From: Serratia proteamaculans_D
Lineage (GTDB): Bacteria; Pseudomonadota; Gammaproteobacteria; Enterobacterales; Enterobacteriaceae
Assembly: GCF_049959315.1 (NCBI RefSeq)
Contig: NZ_CP188201.1
DNA length: 64,000 bases
Direction: 5' to 3' (one strand)
A program made the translations under genes and the position numbers. The notes beneath the pieces are model-generated. The model had not been told where the DNA came from and did no database searches. It worked only from the letters and a program-made list of their open reading frames with translations. Shown in pieces: positions 26,534 through 35,854 of this stretch; within the stretch, counting starts at the first letter, position 1, and each line of letters starts with the position of its first letter.

Positions 26534-27139
26534 GTGGCATTTTTGGGATTCGTCAGTGAACGTGAGTGTCAGCGCTGGCAAGGCGCCCCGCCCTATATTC
26601 CCGCCTTCAGCTTTTATGAAAAGCATCAGTCAGCCGCCATTAATGCCGCACCTGAAGCCATTATTCAGGCGGTGCTTGCGCTGGATATGGCCGAAGACCC
26701 GATCATCAGTCGGTTACTGATGCTGCGTCAGTTACCCACGAAACTGCGCCAATGGTTCACCAACACTAAAAATACTACGCCAGCCGCTGCATTTGGTTTC
26801 GACACTTTTACCCTGCTGCATCAGAGCAGTAATGAGATTTCTCTTGGATTGGCCGGTCGTTTCTGGCGCCCAACCATGGGGGTGGCCAGTCTGGCCAGTG
26901 CAGAAGAGTTTGACCATTACAACGATCCCGATGCGGCCAAACTGGTGTTGCGCTTCACCGTCACGCAGGACAGTGCCGGTTGGGCAACGCTAACTACGGA
27001 AACCTTTGTCTGGTGCCCTACGCTCCAGGTAAAAGCGCGTTTCGCCTGCTATTGGGGAGCCATTCGCCCGGCCAGCGGTTGGATAAGGCGCCGTACCCTG
27101 CTTGCCGTGCAGCAGAAACTGGCAATGAGAGACAGCTAA
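26534..27139 (+). CDS. Conserved-looking protein of unknown function
   Basis: 201 residues from the GTG at 26534, which has AAGGAG six bases upstream; the frame stays open to a TTG at 26489. There is no signal peptide or membrane segment. The C-terminal part CYWGAIRPASGWIRRRTLLAV has a regular pattern reminiscent of SRPBCC/DUF2867-like small-molecule proteins, but I do not recognise the family securely. It stands alone between acnA and cysB, where E. coli has only tiny genes. A frame this long, with a good ribosome site and ordinary codon use, supports a real gene. Confidence 0.7.
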   Translation: MAFLGFVSERECQRWQGAPPYIPAFSFYEKHQSAAINAAPEAIIQAVLALDMAEDPIISRLLMLRQLPTKLRQWFTNTKNTTPAAAFGFDTFTLLHQSSNEISLGLAGRFWRPTMGVASLASAEEFDHYNDPDAAKLVLRFTVTQDSAGWATLTTETFVWCPTLQVKARFACYWGAIRPASGWIRRRTLLAVQQKLAMRDS

Positions 27140-27267
27140 CGAATGGATGCCCGTACTGGCATTGTTCTGAGGGTGTTCAAGAGGGATATCAGAGGTGAAC
27201 AAACCTGAAAAAGATAAAACAGGGAGGGGTTGGTTCCCCTCCTGCTATCAGCCATTAAACTAACGGC

Positions 27268-28242
27268 TTACTTCTCCGGCAGCTTGATGTCTTTAAACAT
27301 CGCTTCAATCTCTTCGTTGGAACGCAACGCAACGGCGCTATCGACCACGTCGCGCGTCAGATGCGGAGCGAAGCGCTGGATGAAATCGTACATATAACTG
27401 CGCAGGAAGGTGCTACGGCGGAAACCGATTTTGGTGGTGCTATAAGTGAAGATATCACGCGCATCCACCGTCACCAGGTCGGGATCCTGAATCGGATCCA
27501 CAGCCATGCTGGCAATCACCCCTACGCCAAGCCCCAGGCGCACGTAAGTTTTAATCACGTCGGCGTCGGTCGCGGTGAACACGATGCGTGGCGTCAGGCC
27601 GGCGCGGTTAAACGCGGTGTCCAGCTCGGAACGACCAGTGAAACCAAAGGTATAGGTGACGATCGGGTAAGCCGCCAACTCTTCGATGGTGATGTGGCTT
27701 TTACCGGCTAATGGATGATCGGGCTTTACTACCACCGCGCGATTCCAGTGGTAGCACGGCAGCATGATCAAATCGTCGTAGAGATGCAACGCTTCAGTGG
27801 CGATGGCAAAGTCCGCGGTGCCTTTGGATACGGCTTCTGCGATTTGCGTCGGCGACCCCTGATGCATATGCAGCGAAACACGCGGATAACGCTCAATGAA
27901 GCCTTTAATAACGTTAGGCAGCGCATAACGTGCTTGAGTGTGGGTAGTGGCTACATACAGTGAGCCTTTGTCCGGGTAGGTATGCTCGCCGGCGACGGCT
28001 TTGATGGCATCTACCTTGGACAGGACTTCACGGGCGATCCGGATGATTTCCAGGCCTGCCGGGGTTACCTGAGTCAGGTGCTTACCGCTACGGGCGAAAA
28101 TCTGGATGCCCAGTTCATCTTCCAGCATCCGCACCTGTTTGCTGATACCGGGTTGTGAAGTGTAAAGCCCTTCTGCCGTCGAGGAGACATTCAGGTTGTG
28201 GTTAACCACTTCCACGATGTAACGAAGCTGCTGCAATTTCAT
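27268..28242 (-). CDS. cysB: CysB, LysR-type regulator of sulfur assimilation
   Basis: 324 residues, nearly identical to E. coli CysB. N-terminal helix-turn-helix (NVSSTAEGLYTSQPGISKQVRMLE) and effector domain with the sulfate/acetylserine-binding TTHTQARY segment. It activates cys genes with N-acetylserine and represses itself. Monocistronic, with topA upstream on the same strand and its own control region between. Confidence 0.97.
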   Translation of the reverse strand: MKLQQLRYIVEVVNHNLNVSSTAEGLYTSQPGISKQVRMLEDELGIQIFARSGKHLTQVTPAGLEIIRIAREVLSKVDAIKAVAGEHTYPDKGSLYVATTHTQARYALPNVIKGFIERYPRVSLHMHQGSPTQIAEAVSKGTADFAIATEALHLYDDLIMLPCYHWNRAVVVKPDHPLAGKSHITIEELAAYPIVTYTFGFTGRSELDTAFNRAGLTPRIVFTATDADVIKTYVRLGLGVGVIASMAVDPIQDPDLVTVDARDIFTYSTTKIGFRRSTFLRSYMYDFIQRFAPHLTRDVVDSAVALRSNEEIEAMFKDIKLPEK

Positions 28243-28548
28243 ATCTTATACCATCCTAGGTTAAACACTGCGTTGAGCCGCAGCCAGGTATATCGGTGTC
28301 GCCCCGGTATGCTGAAAAGTAACAAGCCCTAAACCCCGTGTTTCACCCAGACGCTGAAGAAACCGCCGTTGTTAATAAGCTTTAATCATAAAAAAACTTT
28401 TTATATAACCACTATATCACGCTACAGCTTCAAGTATAGATCCACGTCACACTGTGGTAACGATTATTTTGCATTGCGATCAAGGTGAAACCCTGGTCCC
28501 AGGAGGGAAAAACAGCCAAGGATAGATCCGTTAGGCCGCTTTGACCAA
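28243..28548. other. cysB promoter region
   Basis: No gene. Strongly AT-rich at 28375-28450, as expected for the cysB promoter with a CysB autoregulatory site; no exact site is assigned because CysB has a weak consensus. Confidence 0.4.
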
Positions 28549-28578
28549 TAAAAAAACCAGCCACATGGGCTGGTTTTT
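28549..28578 (-). terminator. Rho-independent terminator of topA
   Basis: AAAAACCAGCC / GGCTGGTTTTT with a 5-nt loop; read on the minus strand it ends in a T-run, 24 bases past the topA stop. Confidence 0.92.
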
Positions 28579-28601
28579 AATGTTGCATGCAGGCTGCAAA
28601 T

Positions 28602-31199
28602 TTACTTTTTGCCTTCAACCCACTTGCCATCAATGTAGAAAGCGGACCAGCCAGTGGCTTTGCCGTCTTTCTCTGCAGAGACGTACTGCTGCTTGGTCTT
28701 GCGGCTGAAACGCACCAGCGTTTTGTTGCCTTCTGCATCTGCCACTGGCGCATCCGCCAGATAACGCAATTTCTCAGGCAGACGGTCCTTGAAGCGGGCC
28801 AACTCTTCCACCAGCGGCGCACGGGTTTCGCGCGATTTAGGGAAGGTATTGGCTGCCAGGAACACACCGGCAGCGCCGTCACGCAGAACAAAGTAAGCGT
28901 CCGACTTTTCGCATGGCAGTTCCGGCAATGGAACCGGATCTTCCTTCGGTGGTGCAACATCGCCGTTACGCAGGATCTTACGGGTATTTTTGCAGCTCTC
29001 GTTGGTACAACCCATGTACTTGCCGAAGCGCCCCATTTTCAGGTGCATTTCAGAACCACACTTATCGCACTCAACCACAGGACCGTCGTATCCTTTCAGG
29101 CGGAATTCACCCTCTTCGATCTCATAGCCGTCACACGCCGGGTTGTTACCGCACACGTGCAGCTTGCGCTGGTTATCGATCAGGTAACTGTCCATCGCCG
29201 TGCCGCACTTCTGGCAACGACGGCGGGCACGCAAGGCGTTGGTTTCCGCGTCATCCCCTTCGAGAATGTTGAGCACTTCCGTTTCCGGCACCAGATTAAT
29301 GGTGGTTTTGCAACGTTCCTTCGGCGGCAATGCATAGCCGGAACAACCCAGGAAAACGCCGGTACTGGCAGTACGGATACCCATCTTGCGACCGCAGGTT
29401 GGGCAATCGATACTGGTCATCACCATCTGATTCGGGCGCATGCCGCCTTCTTCCGGCTCTTTCTCGGCCGTTTCCAGCTGTTCGCTGAACTCGGCAAAGA
29501 ACTCATCCAGCACCGCTTTCCACTCAGCCTGGTTGTTGGCTACCTGGTCCAGACCGTTTTCCATGCGGGCGGTGAAGTCATAGTTCATCAGCTCGCGGAA
29601 ATTTTCTTCCAGACGGTCGGTAACGATCTCACCCATTTTTTCAGCGTAGAAACGGCGGCTTTCGACTCGCACATAGCCACGATCCTGAATGGTTGAGATG
29701 ATTGAAGCGTAGGTTGAAGGACGCCCGATACCCCGTTTTTCCAGCTCTTTTACCAATGACGCTTCGCTATAACGCGCTGGCGGCTTGGTAAAGTGCTGAC
29801 TTGGGATCAGCTTCTGCAGTTCCAGATCGCTGCCTACTTCAACATACGGCAAGGTGCGGTCTTCATCACCCTTACGCAGAGCAGGCATCACTTTGGTCCA
29901 ACCATCGAAGCGCAGCGTACGGCCTTTGGCACGCAGCTGGTAATCAGCGGCTTTCACCGACAGCGTGGTGGAATCGTACTGCGCCGGTGTCATCTGACAG
30001 GCAACAAACTGGCGCCAAATCAGCTGATACAGTTTTTGCGCATCCGCTTCCATATCTTTCAACTGCTCGGCCAGCACGTTGACATCCGACGGACGGATGG
30101 CTTCGTGAGCTTCCTGCGAGTTTTCTTTGCTGCTGTACTGGTTCGGCGCTTTCGGCAGGTACTTGTCGCCGAAGTTGTCACCGATATAACCACGCACCAT
30201 CTCGAGCGCATCCTGGCTCAGGTTGGTGGAGTCGGTACGCATATAGGTGATGTGACCGGCTTCATACAGGCGCTGAGCCATCATCATGGTTTTCTTCACG
30301 CCAAAGCTCAGACGGGTACTGGCCGCCTGCTGCAACGTAGAAGTAATATAAGGTGCACCCGGCTTGCTGCTGGTCGGCTTGTCTTCGCGATCCAGTACCG
30401 TATAACGGGCTTTTTCCAGCACTTTGAGTGCGGCATGAGTCTGCTCACGGTTAACCGGTTTGAAGGGTTTGTCGTGGGCATGAGTCACTTCCATCTGCAG
30501 CGCGGTATCACCCTTCGCCAACAGATCGGCGTGCAACTCCCAGTATTCTTCCGGCACGAAGGCTTTGATGTCGCGCTCACGCTCCACCACCAGTCGAACC
30601 GCAACGGATTGCACTCGCCCAGCGGACAAGCCACGGGCAATTTTTTTCCACAGCAGTGGCGAGACCATGTAACCCACTACGCGGTCCATAAAGCGACGCG
30701 CCTGCTGTGCGTTGACACGGTCGATATTCAGTTCGCCGGGCTGTTTGAACGCGTTTTGGATCGCGTTCTTGGTAATTTCGTTAAACACCACGCGGCTAAA
30801 GCGTTTGTCGTCACCACCGATAACTTCCCGCAGGTGCCAGGCAATGGCTTCCCCTTCGCGGTCAAGGTCGGTTGCGAGATAAATGTGGTCGGCGTTTTCC
30901 GCTAACGACTTTAACTCGGCAACAACTTTTTCTTTACCTGGCAGGATTTCGTAATGTGCTTTCCAGCCATGGTAAGGATCGACGCCCATACGATTTACCA
31001 GCGCCGTCGTTGGATCTTTTTTAACTTTCTTCTTGGCTTTGTCTTCGGTTGAGTCAGCGCTCTTTTTGCTGGCTGAGCCACTGGTCGGCAAATCACGGAT
31101 ATGACCGACGCTGGACTTCACCACGTAGTCATTACCTAAATATTTATTAATAGTTTTGGCTTTTGCCGGGGACTCAACTATTACGAGAGCTTTACCCAT
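28602..31199 (-). CDS. topA: DNA topoisomerase I
   Basis: 865 residues as in E. coli. Toprim domain at the N-terminus (GKALVIVESPAKAKTI; DLDREGEAIAW), catalytic Tyr around residue 319 in ITYMRTDST, then C-terminal zinc ribbons (CPTCGRKMG, CQKCGTAMD, CDKCGSEMH) and basic tail. Relaxes negative supercoils. A long upstream region without genes fits the several promoters known for topA in E. coli. Confidence 0.98.
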   Translation of the reverse strand: MGKALVIVESPAKAKTINKYLGNDYVVKSSVGHIRDLPTSGSASKKSADSTEDKAKKKVKKDPTTALVNRMGVDPYHGWKAHYEILPGKEKVVAELKSLAENADHIYLATDLDREGEAIAWHLREVIGGDDKRFSRVVFNEITKNAIQNAFKQPGELNIDRVNAQQARRFMDRVVGYMVSPLLWKKIARGLSAGRVQSVAVRLVVERERDIKAFVPEEYWELHADLLAKGDTALQMEVTHAHDKPFKPVNREQTHAALKVLEKARYTVLDREDKPTSSKPGAPYITSTLQQAASTRLSFGVKKTMMMAQRLYEAGHITYMRTDSTNLSQDALEMVRGYIGDNFGDKYLPKAPNQYSSKENSQEAHEAIRPSDVNVLAEQLKDMEADAQKLYQLIWRQFVACQMTPAQYDSTTLSVKAADYQLRAKGRTLRFDGWTKVMPALRKGDEDRTLPYVEVGSDLELQKLIPSQHFTKPPARYSEASLVKELEKRGIGRPSTYASIISTIQDRGYVRVESRRFYAEKMGEIVTDRLEENFRELMNYDFTARMENGLDQVANNQAEWKAVLDEFFAEFSEQLETAEKEPEEGGMRPNQMVMTSIDCPTCGRKMGIRTASTGVFLGCSGYALPPKERCKTTINLVPETEVLNILEGDDAETNALRARRRCQKCGTAMDSYLIDNQRKLHVCGNNPACDGYEIEEGEFRLKGYDGPVVECDKCGSEMHLKMGRFGKYMGCTNESCKNTRKILRNGDVAPPKEDPVPLPELPCEKSDAYFVLRDGAAGVFLAANTFPKSRETRAPLVEELARFKDRLPEKLRYLADAPVADAEGNKTLVRFSRKTKQQYVSAEKDGKATGWSAFYIDGKWVEGKK

Positions 31200-31625
31200 A
31201 TTTACCTTTACCTAATTTTATTTCTTCTAAAAAGAAGTCTTTTATCTCGCCTTGCCGCAGCGATTCGTATCTCTTTTTTATATTGCGGCACTCTGGCAAG
31301 AGATCAACATGTTTTTTTCTATTGGCTGCTTAACTGCTCAACCTGAACGCAAGTTGTTGATCCTGGCCGCTATTCACCCATGCCCCAGAGGTATGGCCGT
31401 GTGAAACTCATTTATGGCGTAAACAAAACCTTCCACCCGACGCCGCAAAATCCCACACTGTACCTGATAAAAAGCGTCACGCAACCTAATTAGCACGGAA
31501 AGGCAGATTTCGCCAATCAGCAGATAGTGCTGGCCATCCAGACGGCAAATAAACCTTAGTCTGTTTGCGGATAAATGCGAACTGGCGTTAGAATATGTGC
31601 AGAATTTTTCATTGGAGTGTAATAA
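31200..31625. other. Divergent promoter region of topA and yciN
   Basis: No gene in 426 bases. T-rich tracts near 31210-31320 lie next to topA; no individual promoter can be assigned with confidence. Confidence 0.4.
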
Positions 31626-31877
31626 ATGCGCACTGAAACCTCACCTATTGCCCGTGAAGCCCTACTGGAAGAAGCAAATAATCTAATTCGTCAGCATGAT
31701 GATTATCTGCAAGGTATGGTTGCCACCGATGTTGAACAAAAAGGCAGCGTTTTAGTTTTCCGCGGTGAATTCTTTTTGGATCCGGATGGATTGCCAACAA
31801 TAAAAACTACCGCAGTATTTAATATGTTTAAACACTTGGCCCACGTGTTTTCTGATAAATATCATTTAGTCGACTAA
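31626..31877 (+). CDS. yciN: YciN family protein
   Basis: 83 residues, the same length as E. coli YciN, ending in FNMFKHLAHVFSDKYHLVD as there. A small cytoplasmic protein of unknown function, divergent from topA. GGAG occurs before the ATG (TTGGAGTGTAATAA). Confidence 0.92.
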   Translation: MRTETSPIAREALLEEANNLIRQHDDYLQGMVATDVEQKGSVLVFRGEFFLDPDGLPTIKTTAVFNMFKHLAHVFSDKYHLVD

Positions 31878-31885
31878 GCATTAAA

Positions 31886-31905
31886 AAGGGGGTGTTAGCC
31901 CCCTT
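31886..31905. terminator. Hairpin between convergent yciN and sohB
   Basis: AAGGGGG / CCCCCTT with a 6-nt loop nine bases after yciN; weak T-content downstream, A-run upstream that would serve sohB. Confidence 0.6.
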
Positions 31906-31923
31906 GATGTTTAATCGTTCGGT

Positions 31924-32970
31924 TTAAAGCAGTGGCTTTTCACCACGCTGCCACCAGCGTAACAGCAGACGATCGACACTTTCTGCCGCACTGCCGGTAA
32001 AACGGTCCATCATGCGTTTGCGACGCGCATAGCGCACCCCGACCACCTCGTGGTTTTCCATTTCCGCGATCAGTAAATCGTCACTGGTGCCAATGGCGTC
32101 GATCAACCCTTTTTCTTTTGCCTGGGTGCCGAACCAATGTTCACCGGTCGCCACGCTGTCGATATCCAGCGATGGGCGTTGCTGATGCACAAACTGTTTA
32201 AACAGTTCGTGGGTGTCATTCAAGTCTTCACGGAATTTCTCACGACCCTGCTCGGTATTTTCACCAAACAGCGTCAGCGTGCGTTTGAACTCACCGGCAG
32301 TGTGCAGCTCTACATCAATATCGTTCTTTTTCAGCAGACGGTGGAAGTTGGGGATTTGCGCCACGACGCCGATTGAGCCAATGATGGCAAAGGGAGCCGC
32401 AACAATGCGATCCGCCACGCAGGCCATCATATAACCCCCGCTGGCCGCCACTTTGTCTACCGCTACCGTCAGGCGAATACCGCCGGTGCGTAAGCGTGCC
32501 AGTTGCGATGACGCCAGGCCGTAACCGTGTACCACCCCACCCGGGCTTTCCAACCGCAGCAGCACTTCGTCTTGCGGCGTCGCCACCGCCAGCACCGCCG
32601 AGATTTCTTCACGCAGAGAGGTCACCTCATGGGCATCCATGCTGCCTTTGAAATCCAGCACGTACAGGCAAGGCTTGGTGGCTTCAACCGCACCGGCTTT
32701 AGCGCGCTGTTTCTTCAGTTTATCGTCGGCCTTGGTCTGTTTTTTAAACTGCTTGTTCCAGGCCTTTTGTTCCGCATCGCCCATGCGCGCCAGGCGCATA
32801 TCACGCTGCATGTCCCGATACTGTTCGCCGAGGTCAGTCAGCTGCAGTTCCCCTTTCTGGCGGTTCTTACGTTGCCCCAGGCTGACCGCCAGCAACGCCA
32901 GCGCGGCGATGGCAATCACTACCGTCGCGACTTTGGCCAAAAACAGGCCGTAAACAGATATAAACTCCAC
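31924..32970 (-). CDS. sohB: SohB, putative inner-membrane serine peptidase (S49 family)
   Basis: 348 residues. N-terminal membrane segment (about 8-30), a charged coiled linker, and an S49 peptidase domain with the nucleophile Ser in VAASGGYMMA and a likely general-base Lys in AGEFKRTLT. In E. coli extra copies of sohB suppress a degP defect, suggesting a role in envelope protein quality control. Monocistronic and convergent with yciN. Confidence 0.94.
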   Translation of the reverse strand: MEFISVYGLFLAKVATVVIAIAALALLAVSLGQRKNRQKGELQLTDLGEQYRDMQRDMRLARMGDAEQKAWNKQFKKQTKADDKLKKQRAKAGAVEATKPCLYVLDFKGSMDAHEVTSLREEISAVLAVATPQDEVLLRLESPGGVVHGYGLASSQLARLRTGGIRLTVAVDKVAASGGYMMACVADRIVAAPFAIIGSIGVVAQIPNFHRLLKKNDIDVELHTAGEFKRTLTLFGENTEQGREKFREDLNDTHELFKQFVHQQRPSLDIDSVATGEHWFGTQAKEKGLIDAIGTSDDLLIAEMENHEVVGVRYARRKRMMDRFTGSAAESVDRLLLRWWQRGEKPLL

Positions 32971-33329
32971 AGATTCCGCCTTTATTAACAGGTTGTTAGT
33001 ATGATCTCATTCATTCTAGCCAACCGACGCGGTGGCTGTCGCGGCTAAATAAAAATTCCTTGTGATACCTCTTTACTATGTGGGCGCACAGGGACTTAAC
33101 CAAGCCGCTGCTGTTCCATTTTTGTTACAAAAGAATGCCGATTCTGCTGCCTAATCATTGAAAATACGATCCATTTAAGGCATATAACACGGATTATTCA
33201 TCAACATGATGAGCCAAATTCGCTGTGGGGCCTGCATGCGGTCGAGCCTTAGCTCCTGTCATGGCCTCTCAACCCACACCTCTCCCCGATGCAAGCGGGA
33301 GACCAGCCACCAAGGCGCGAGGAATTATT
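32971..33329. other. Divergent region between sohB and yciK
   Basis: No gene. The yciK frame is open from 33225 but the first part is not conserved. A short inverted repeat TCTCCC / GGGAGA lies at 33281-33302, resembling the C-rich hairpin at 405-426. Confidence 0.35.
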
Positions 33330-34091
33330 GTGCATTACCAACCTAAACAAGATTTGCTGGAAAAACGTATTATTTTGGTCACCGGCGCCGGTGATGGCAT
33401 CGGTCGTGAAGCGGCACTCACTTACGCCAAATTCGGCGCGCAACTGGTGCTGTTAGGCCGAACCGAAAGCAAACTGCAGGCGGTGCAAGCCGAAATCGCC
33501 AAGCTCAGCAGTGCGCCAACCTACATCATCACGCTGGATCTGCTGCATACCACTCAGGAACAATGCCAACAGGTGGCCGATGAATTGGCTACTCATGTCC
33601 CCCGCCTCGACGGTGTGCTGCATAATGCCGGACTGCTGGGCGATATCGCCCCGATGGCCGAACTGTCGATGGAGATGTGGAACGAGGTGATGCAGGTGAA
33701 CGTCAACGCGACCTTCATGCTCACCCAGGCGCTGTTGCCGCTGCTATTGAAATCCAATGCCGGATCGCTGGTATTTACCAGCTCCAGCGTCGGCCGAAGC
33801 GGACGGGCCAACTGGGGTGCCTATGCGGTGTCCAAGTTCGCCACCGAGGGCATGATGCAGGTGTTGGCCGATGAATATAAAAGTCGCAATCTTCGGGTAA
33901 ATTGCATCAATCCTGGTGGAACGCGCACTCAAATGCGCGCAACGGCTTTCCCGCACGAAGACAAAAACAAGTTGAAAACCCCGGCTGATATTATGCCACT
34001 TTACCTCTATCTGATGGGTGATGACAGCCGCCGTAAAACCGGCATGAGCTTCGACGCCCAGCCAAACCGTAAACCCGGCGCTGCCGAATAA
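33330..34091 (+). CDS. yciK: YciK, short-chain dehydrogenase/reductase
   Basis: 253 residues starting at GTG (VHYQPKQDLL), which has GAGGA upstream and reproduces the E. coli start; an upstream ATG frame is not conserved. Rossmann motif TGAGDGIGRE, NNAG-like HNAGLLGD, catalytic Ser and YxxxK (WGAYAVSKFA). Oxidoreductase with unknown substrate. It precedes btuR by 15 bases, as in E. coli, where the two form an operon. Confidence 0.93.
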   Translation: MHYQPKQDLLEKRIILVTGAGDGIGREAALTYAKFGAQLVLLGRTESKLQAVQAEIAKLSSAPTYIITLDLLHTTQEQCQQVADELATHVPRLDGVLHNAGLLGDIAPMAELSMEMWNEVMQVNVNATFMLTQALLPLLLKSNAGSLVFTSSSVGRSGRANWGAYAVSKFATEGMMQVLADEYKSRNLRVNCINPGGTRTQMRATAFPHEDKNKLKTPADIMPLYLYLMGDDSRRKTGMSFDAQPNRKPGAAE

Positions 34092-34106
34092 AAGGGGCTT
34101 TTTACC

Positions 34107-34697
34107 ATGGCTGAAGATCGCCACCAACAACGTCAGCAGCGCCTGAAAGAACAGGTCGATGCCCGTATCGCTGCCGCCCAGGACGCAAGGGGTTTGCTGC
34201 TGGTATTCACCGGCAACGGCAAGGGCAAAACCACCGCCGCATTTGGCACCGTTACCCGCGCCGTCGGCCACGGAATGAAAGCCGCCGTCATTCAGTTTAT
34301 CAAGGGGGAATGGCCAAACGGGGAAAAAAACCTGTTGCAGCAACATGGCGTTGAATTTCAGGTGATGGCTACCGGTTTTACCTGGGAAACCCAGGATAAA
34401 GCCAGCGATACCGCGGCTTGTCAGAGCGTATGGCAACACGGCAAGCGCATGCTGGCCGACAGCAGCCTGGATCTGGTGCTGCTGGATGAACTGACCTATA
34501 TGGTCAGCTACGGCTATCTTGAGCTGGATGAGCTGCTGGAGGCGCTACGACAACGTCCTGCGCACCAAACGGTGATTATCACCGGGCGAGGATGCCATCG
34601 GGATCTGTTGGAACTGGCGGACACGGTCACGGAAATGCGGCCGGTGAAACACGCGTTTGACGCAGGTATCAAGGCACAACAGGGAATTGACTGGTAA
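34107..34697 (+). CDS. btuR: Cob(I)yrinic acid a,c-diamide adenosyltransferase
   Basis: 196 residues, BtuR/CobO/CobA family. P-loop GNGKGKTTAAFG near residue 35 and the DELTYMVSYGYL Walker-B-like block. It transfers an adenosyl group from ATP to corrinoids, for cobalamin salvage. Second gene of the yciK-btuR unit. The class is confident; the symbol btuR follows the E. coli locus name. Confidence 0.95.
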   Translation: MAEDRHQQRQQRLKEQVDARIAAAQDARGLLLVFTGNGKGKTTAAFGTVTRAVGHGMKAAVIQFIKGEWPNGEKNLLQQHGVEFQVMATGFTWETQDKASDTAACQSVWQHGKRMLADSSLDLVLLDELTYMVSYGYLELDELLEALRQRPAHQTVIITGRGCHRDLLELADTVTEMRPVKHAFDAGIKAQQGIDW

Positions 34698-34704
34698 CAG
34701 ATAG

Positions 34705-34735
34705 AAAACGCCGCAGCCCGAAGAGGGTTGCGGCG
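34705..34735 (-). terminator. Terminator of rluB
   Basis: CGCCGCAGCCC / GGGTTGCGGCG, 11 pairs with one G-U, 5-nt loop; on the minus strand the stem is followed by TTTTCT. Confidence 0.85.
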
Positions 34736-34741
34736 TGATAA

Positions 34742-35638
34742 TTAACTGCGCTTGCTTGGTTTGCCAGGTTTGCTGCCTGTAGTGCTGCGGCGACCGCTGC
34801 CGGCAACTTGGGTATGGCGCTTGACGGCACGGCGGATCTGATTGGCTTTCACGCGGCGACGTTCGCGTTCAATCGGCATCTTGCTAACGGTTTCCGGCTT
34901 CAATTCAACCAGTTCACGCAGATAGTTAATCGCCGGCAAATCCAGTTCAGTCCAGCCACCACGCGGCAGGCCTTTTGGCAGATCGATATCGCCGTAGCGT
35001 ACGCGGATCAGGCGACTAACCTGAACGCCAACCGCTTCCCAAAGACGACGAACTTCACGGTTACGCCCTTCGGTCAGGGTCACGTTGTACCACTGGTTGA
35101 TGCCTTCGCCACCCTGGAAGCTGATGGTGCGGAAAGCGGCCGGGCCGTCTTCCAGTTGAACGCCCTTGCTCAGTTGCTTGATTTTTTCGTCATCAATCTG
35201 ACCAAATACACGCACCGCATATTCACGCTCAACTTCACGGCTTGGGTGCATCAGGCGGTTCGCCAGTTCACCGTCGGTGGTGAACAGCAGCAAGCCAGAG
35301 GTATTGACGTCCAGGCGCCCTACTGCCACCCAGCGTGAGCCACGCAGCTTAGGCAGGCGGTCAAACACCGTCGGGCGGCCTTCAGGATCGCTACGGGTAC
35401 AGAGTTCACCTTCCGGCTTGTAATACGCCAGCACACGGCAAACTTCTTCCTCGGATTCTTTAATCGAGACAACGTGGCCATCCAAACGGATTTTCATTGA
35501 AGCGGTCACTTCAACGCGATCACCCAGTTTGGCGACTTTACCGTCGACGCTGACGCGGCCGGCTTCAATAATGGTTTCGATTTCACGACGCGAGCCATGG
35601 CCGGCGCGCGCTAAAACTTTCTGTAACTTCTCGCTCAT
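34742..35638 (-). CDS. rluB: RluB, 23S rRNA pseudouridine(2605) synthase
   Basis: 298 residues. N-terminal S4 RNA-binding domain (KLQKVLARAGHGSRREIE), catalytic Asp in GRLDVNTSGLLL, and the family's basic C-terminal extension (ERERRRVKANQIRRAVKRH, ending PGKPSKRS). Modifies 23S rRNA during ribosome assembly. Convergent with btuR. Confidence 0.95.
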   Translation of the reverse strand: MSEKLQKVLARAGHGSRREIETIIEAGRVSVDGKVAKLGDRVEVTASMKIRLDGHVVSIKESEEEVCRVLAYYKPEGELCTRSDPEGRPTVFDRLPKLRGSRWVAVGRLDVNTSGLLLFTTDGELANRLMHPSREVEREYAVRVFGQIDDEKIKQLSKGVQLEDGPAAFRTISFQGGEGINQWYNVTLTEGRNREVRRLWEAVGVQVSRLIRVRYGDIDLPKGLPRGGWTELDLPAINYLRELVELKPETVSKMPIERERRRVKANQIRRAVKRHTQVAGSGRRSTTGSKPGKPSKRS

Positions 35639-35854
35639 TGAGCAACCTCTAGTGTCGCCTTCACAGGCGTCGGGGGGATGACTGCCGCGGCGTCAGGCAC
35701 CACAGCAGTAACAATACGTTTACATAGATCGAACCGCGCATTATACAGGCTTTCAATGGGGTTGAAACCCACTTTATTGCGCGTCGATTATCGAAATATC
35801 AGCACGCGCAGGTAAAACAGGCACGGAACCGTTTAGATTAATAATCGCGATCGA

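Noticed and set aside
28587..30905. Long plus-strand reading frames (369 and 370 codons) opposite topA
   Set aside because: They lie wholly antisense to a full-length, highly conserved topA and have no ribosome sites or recognisable domains; high-GC third positions produce such shadows.
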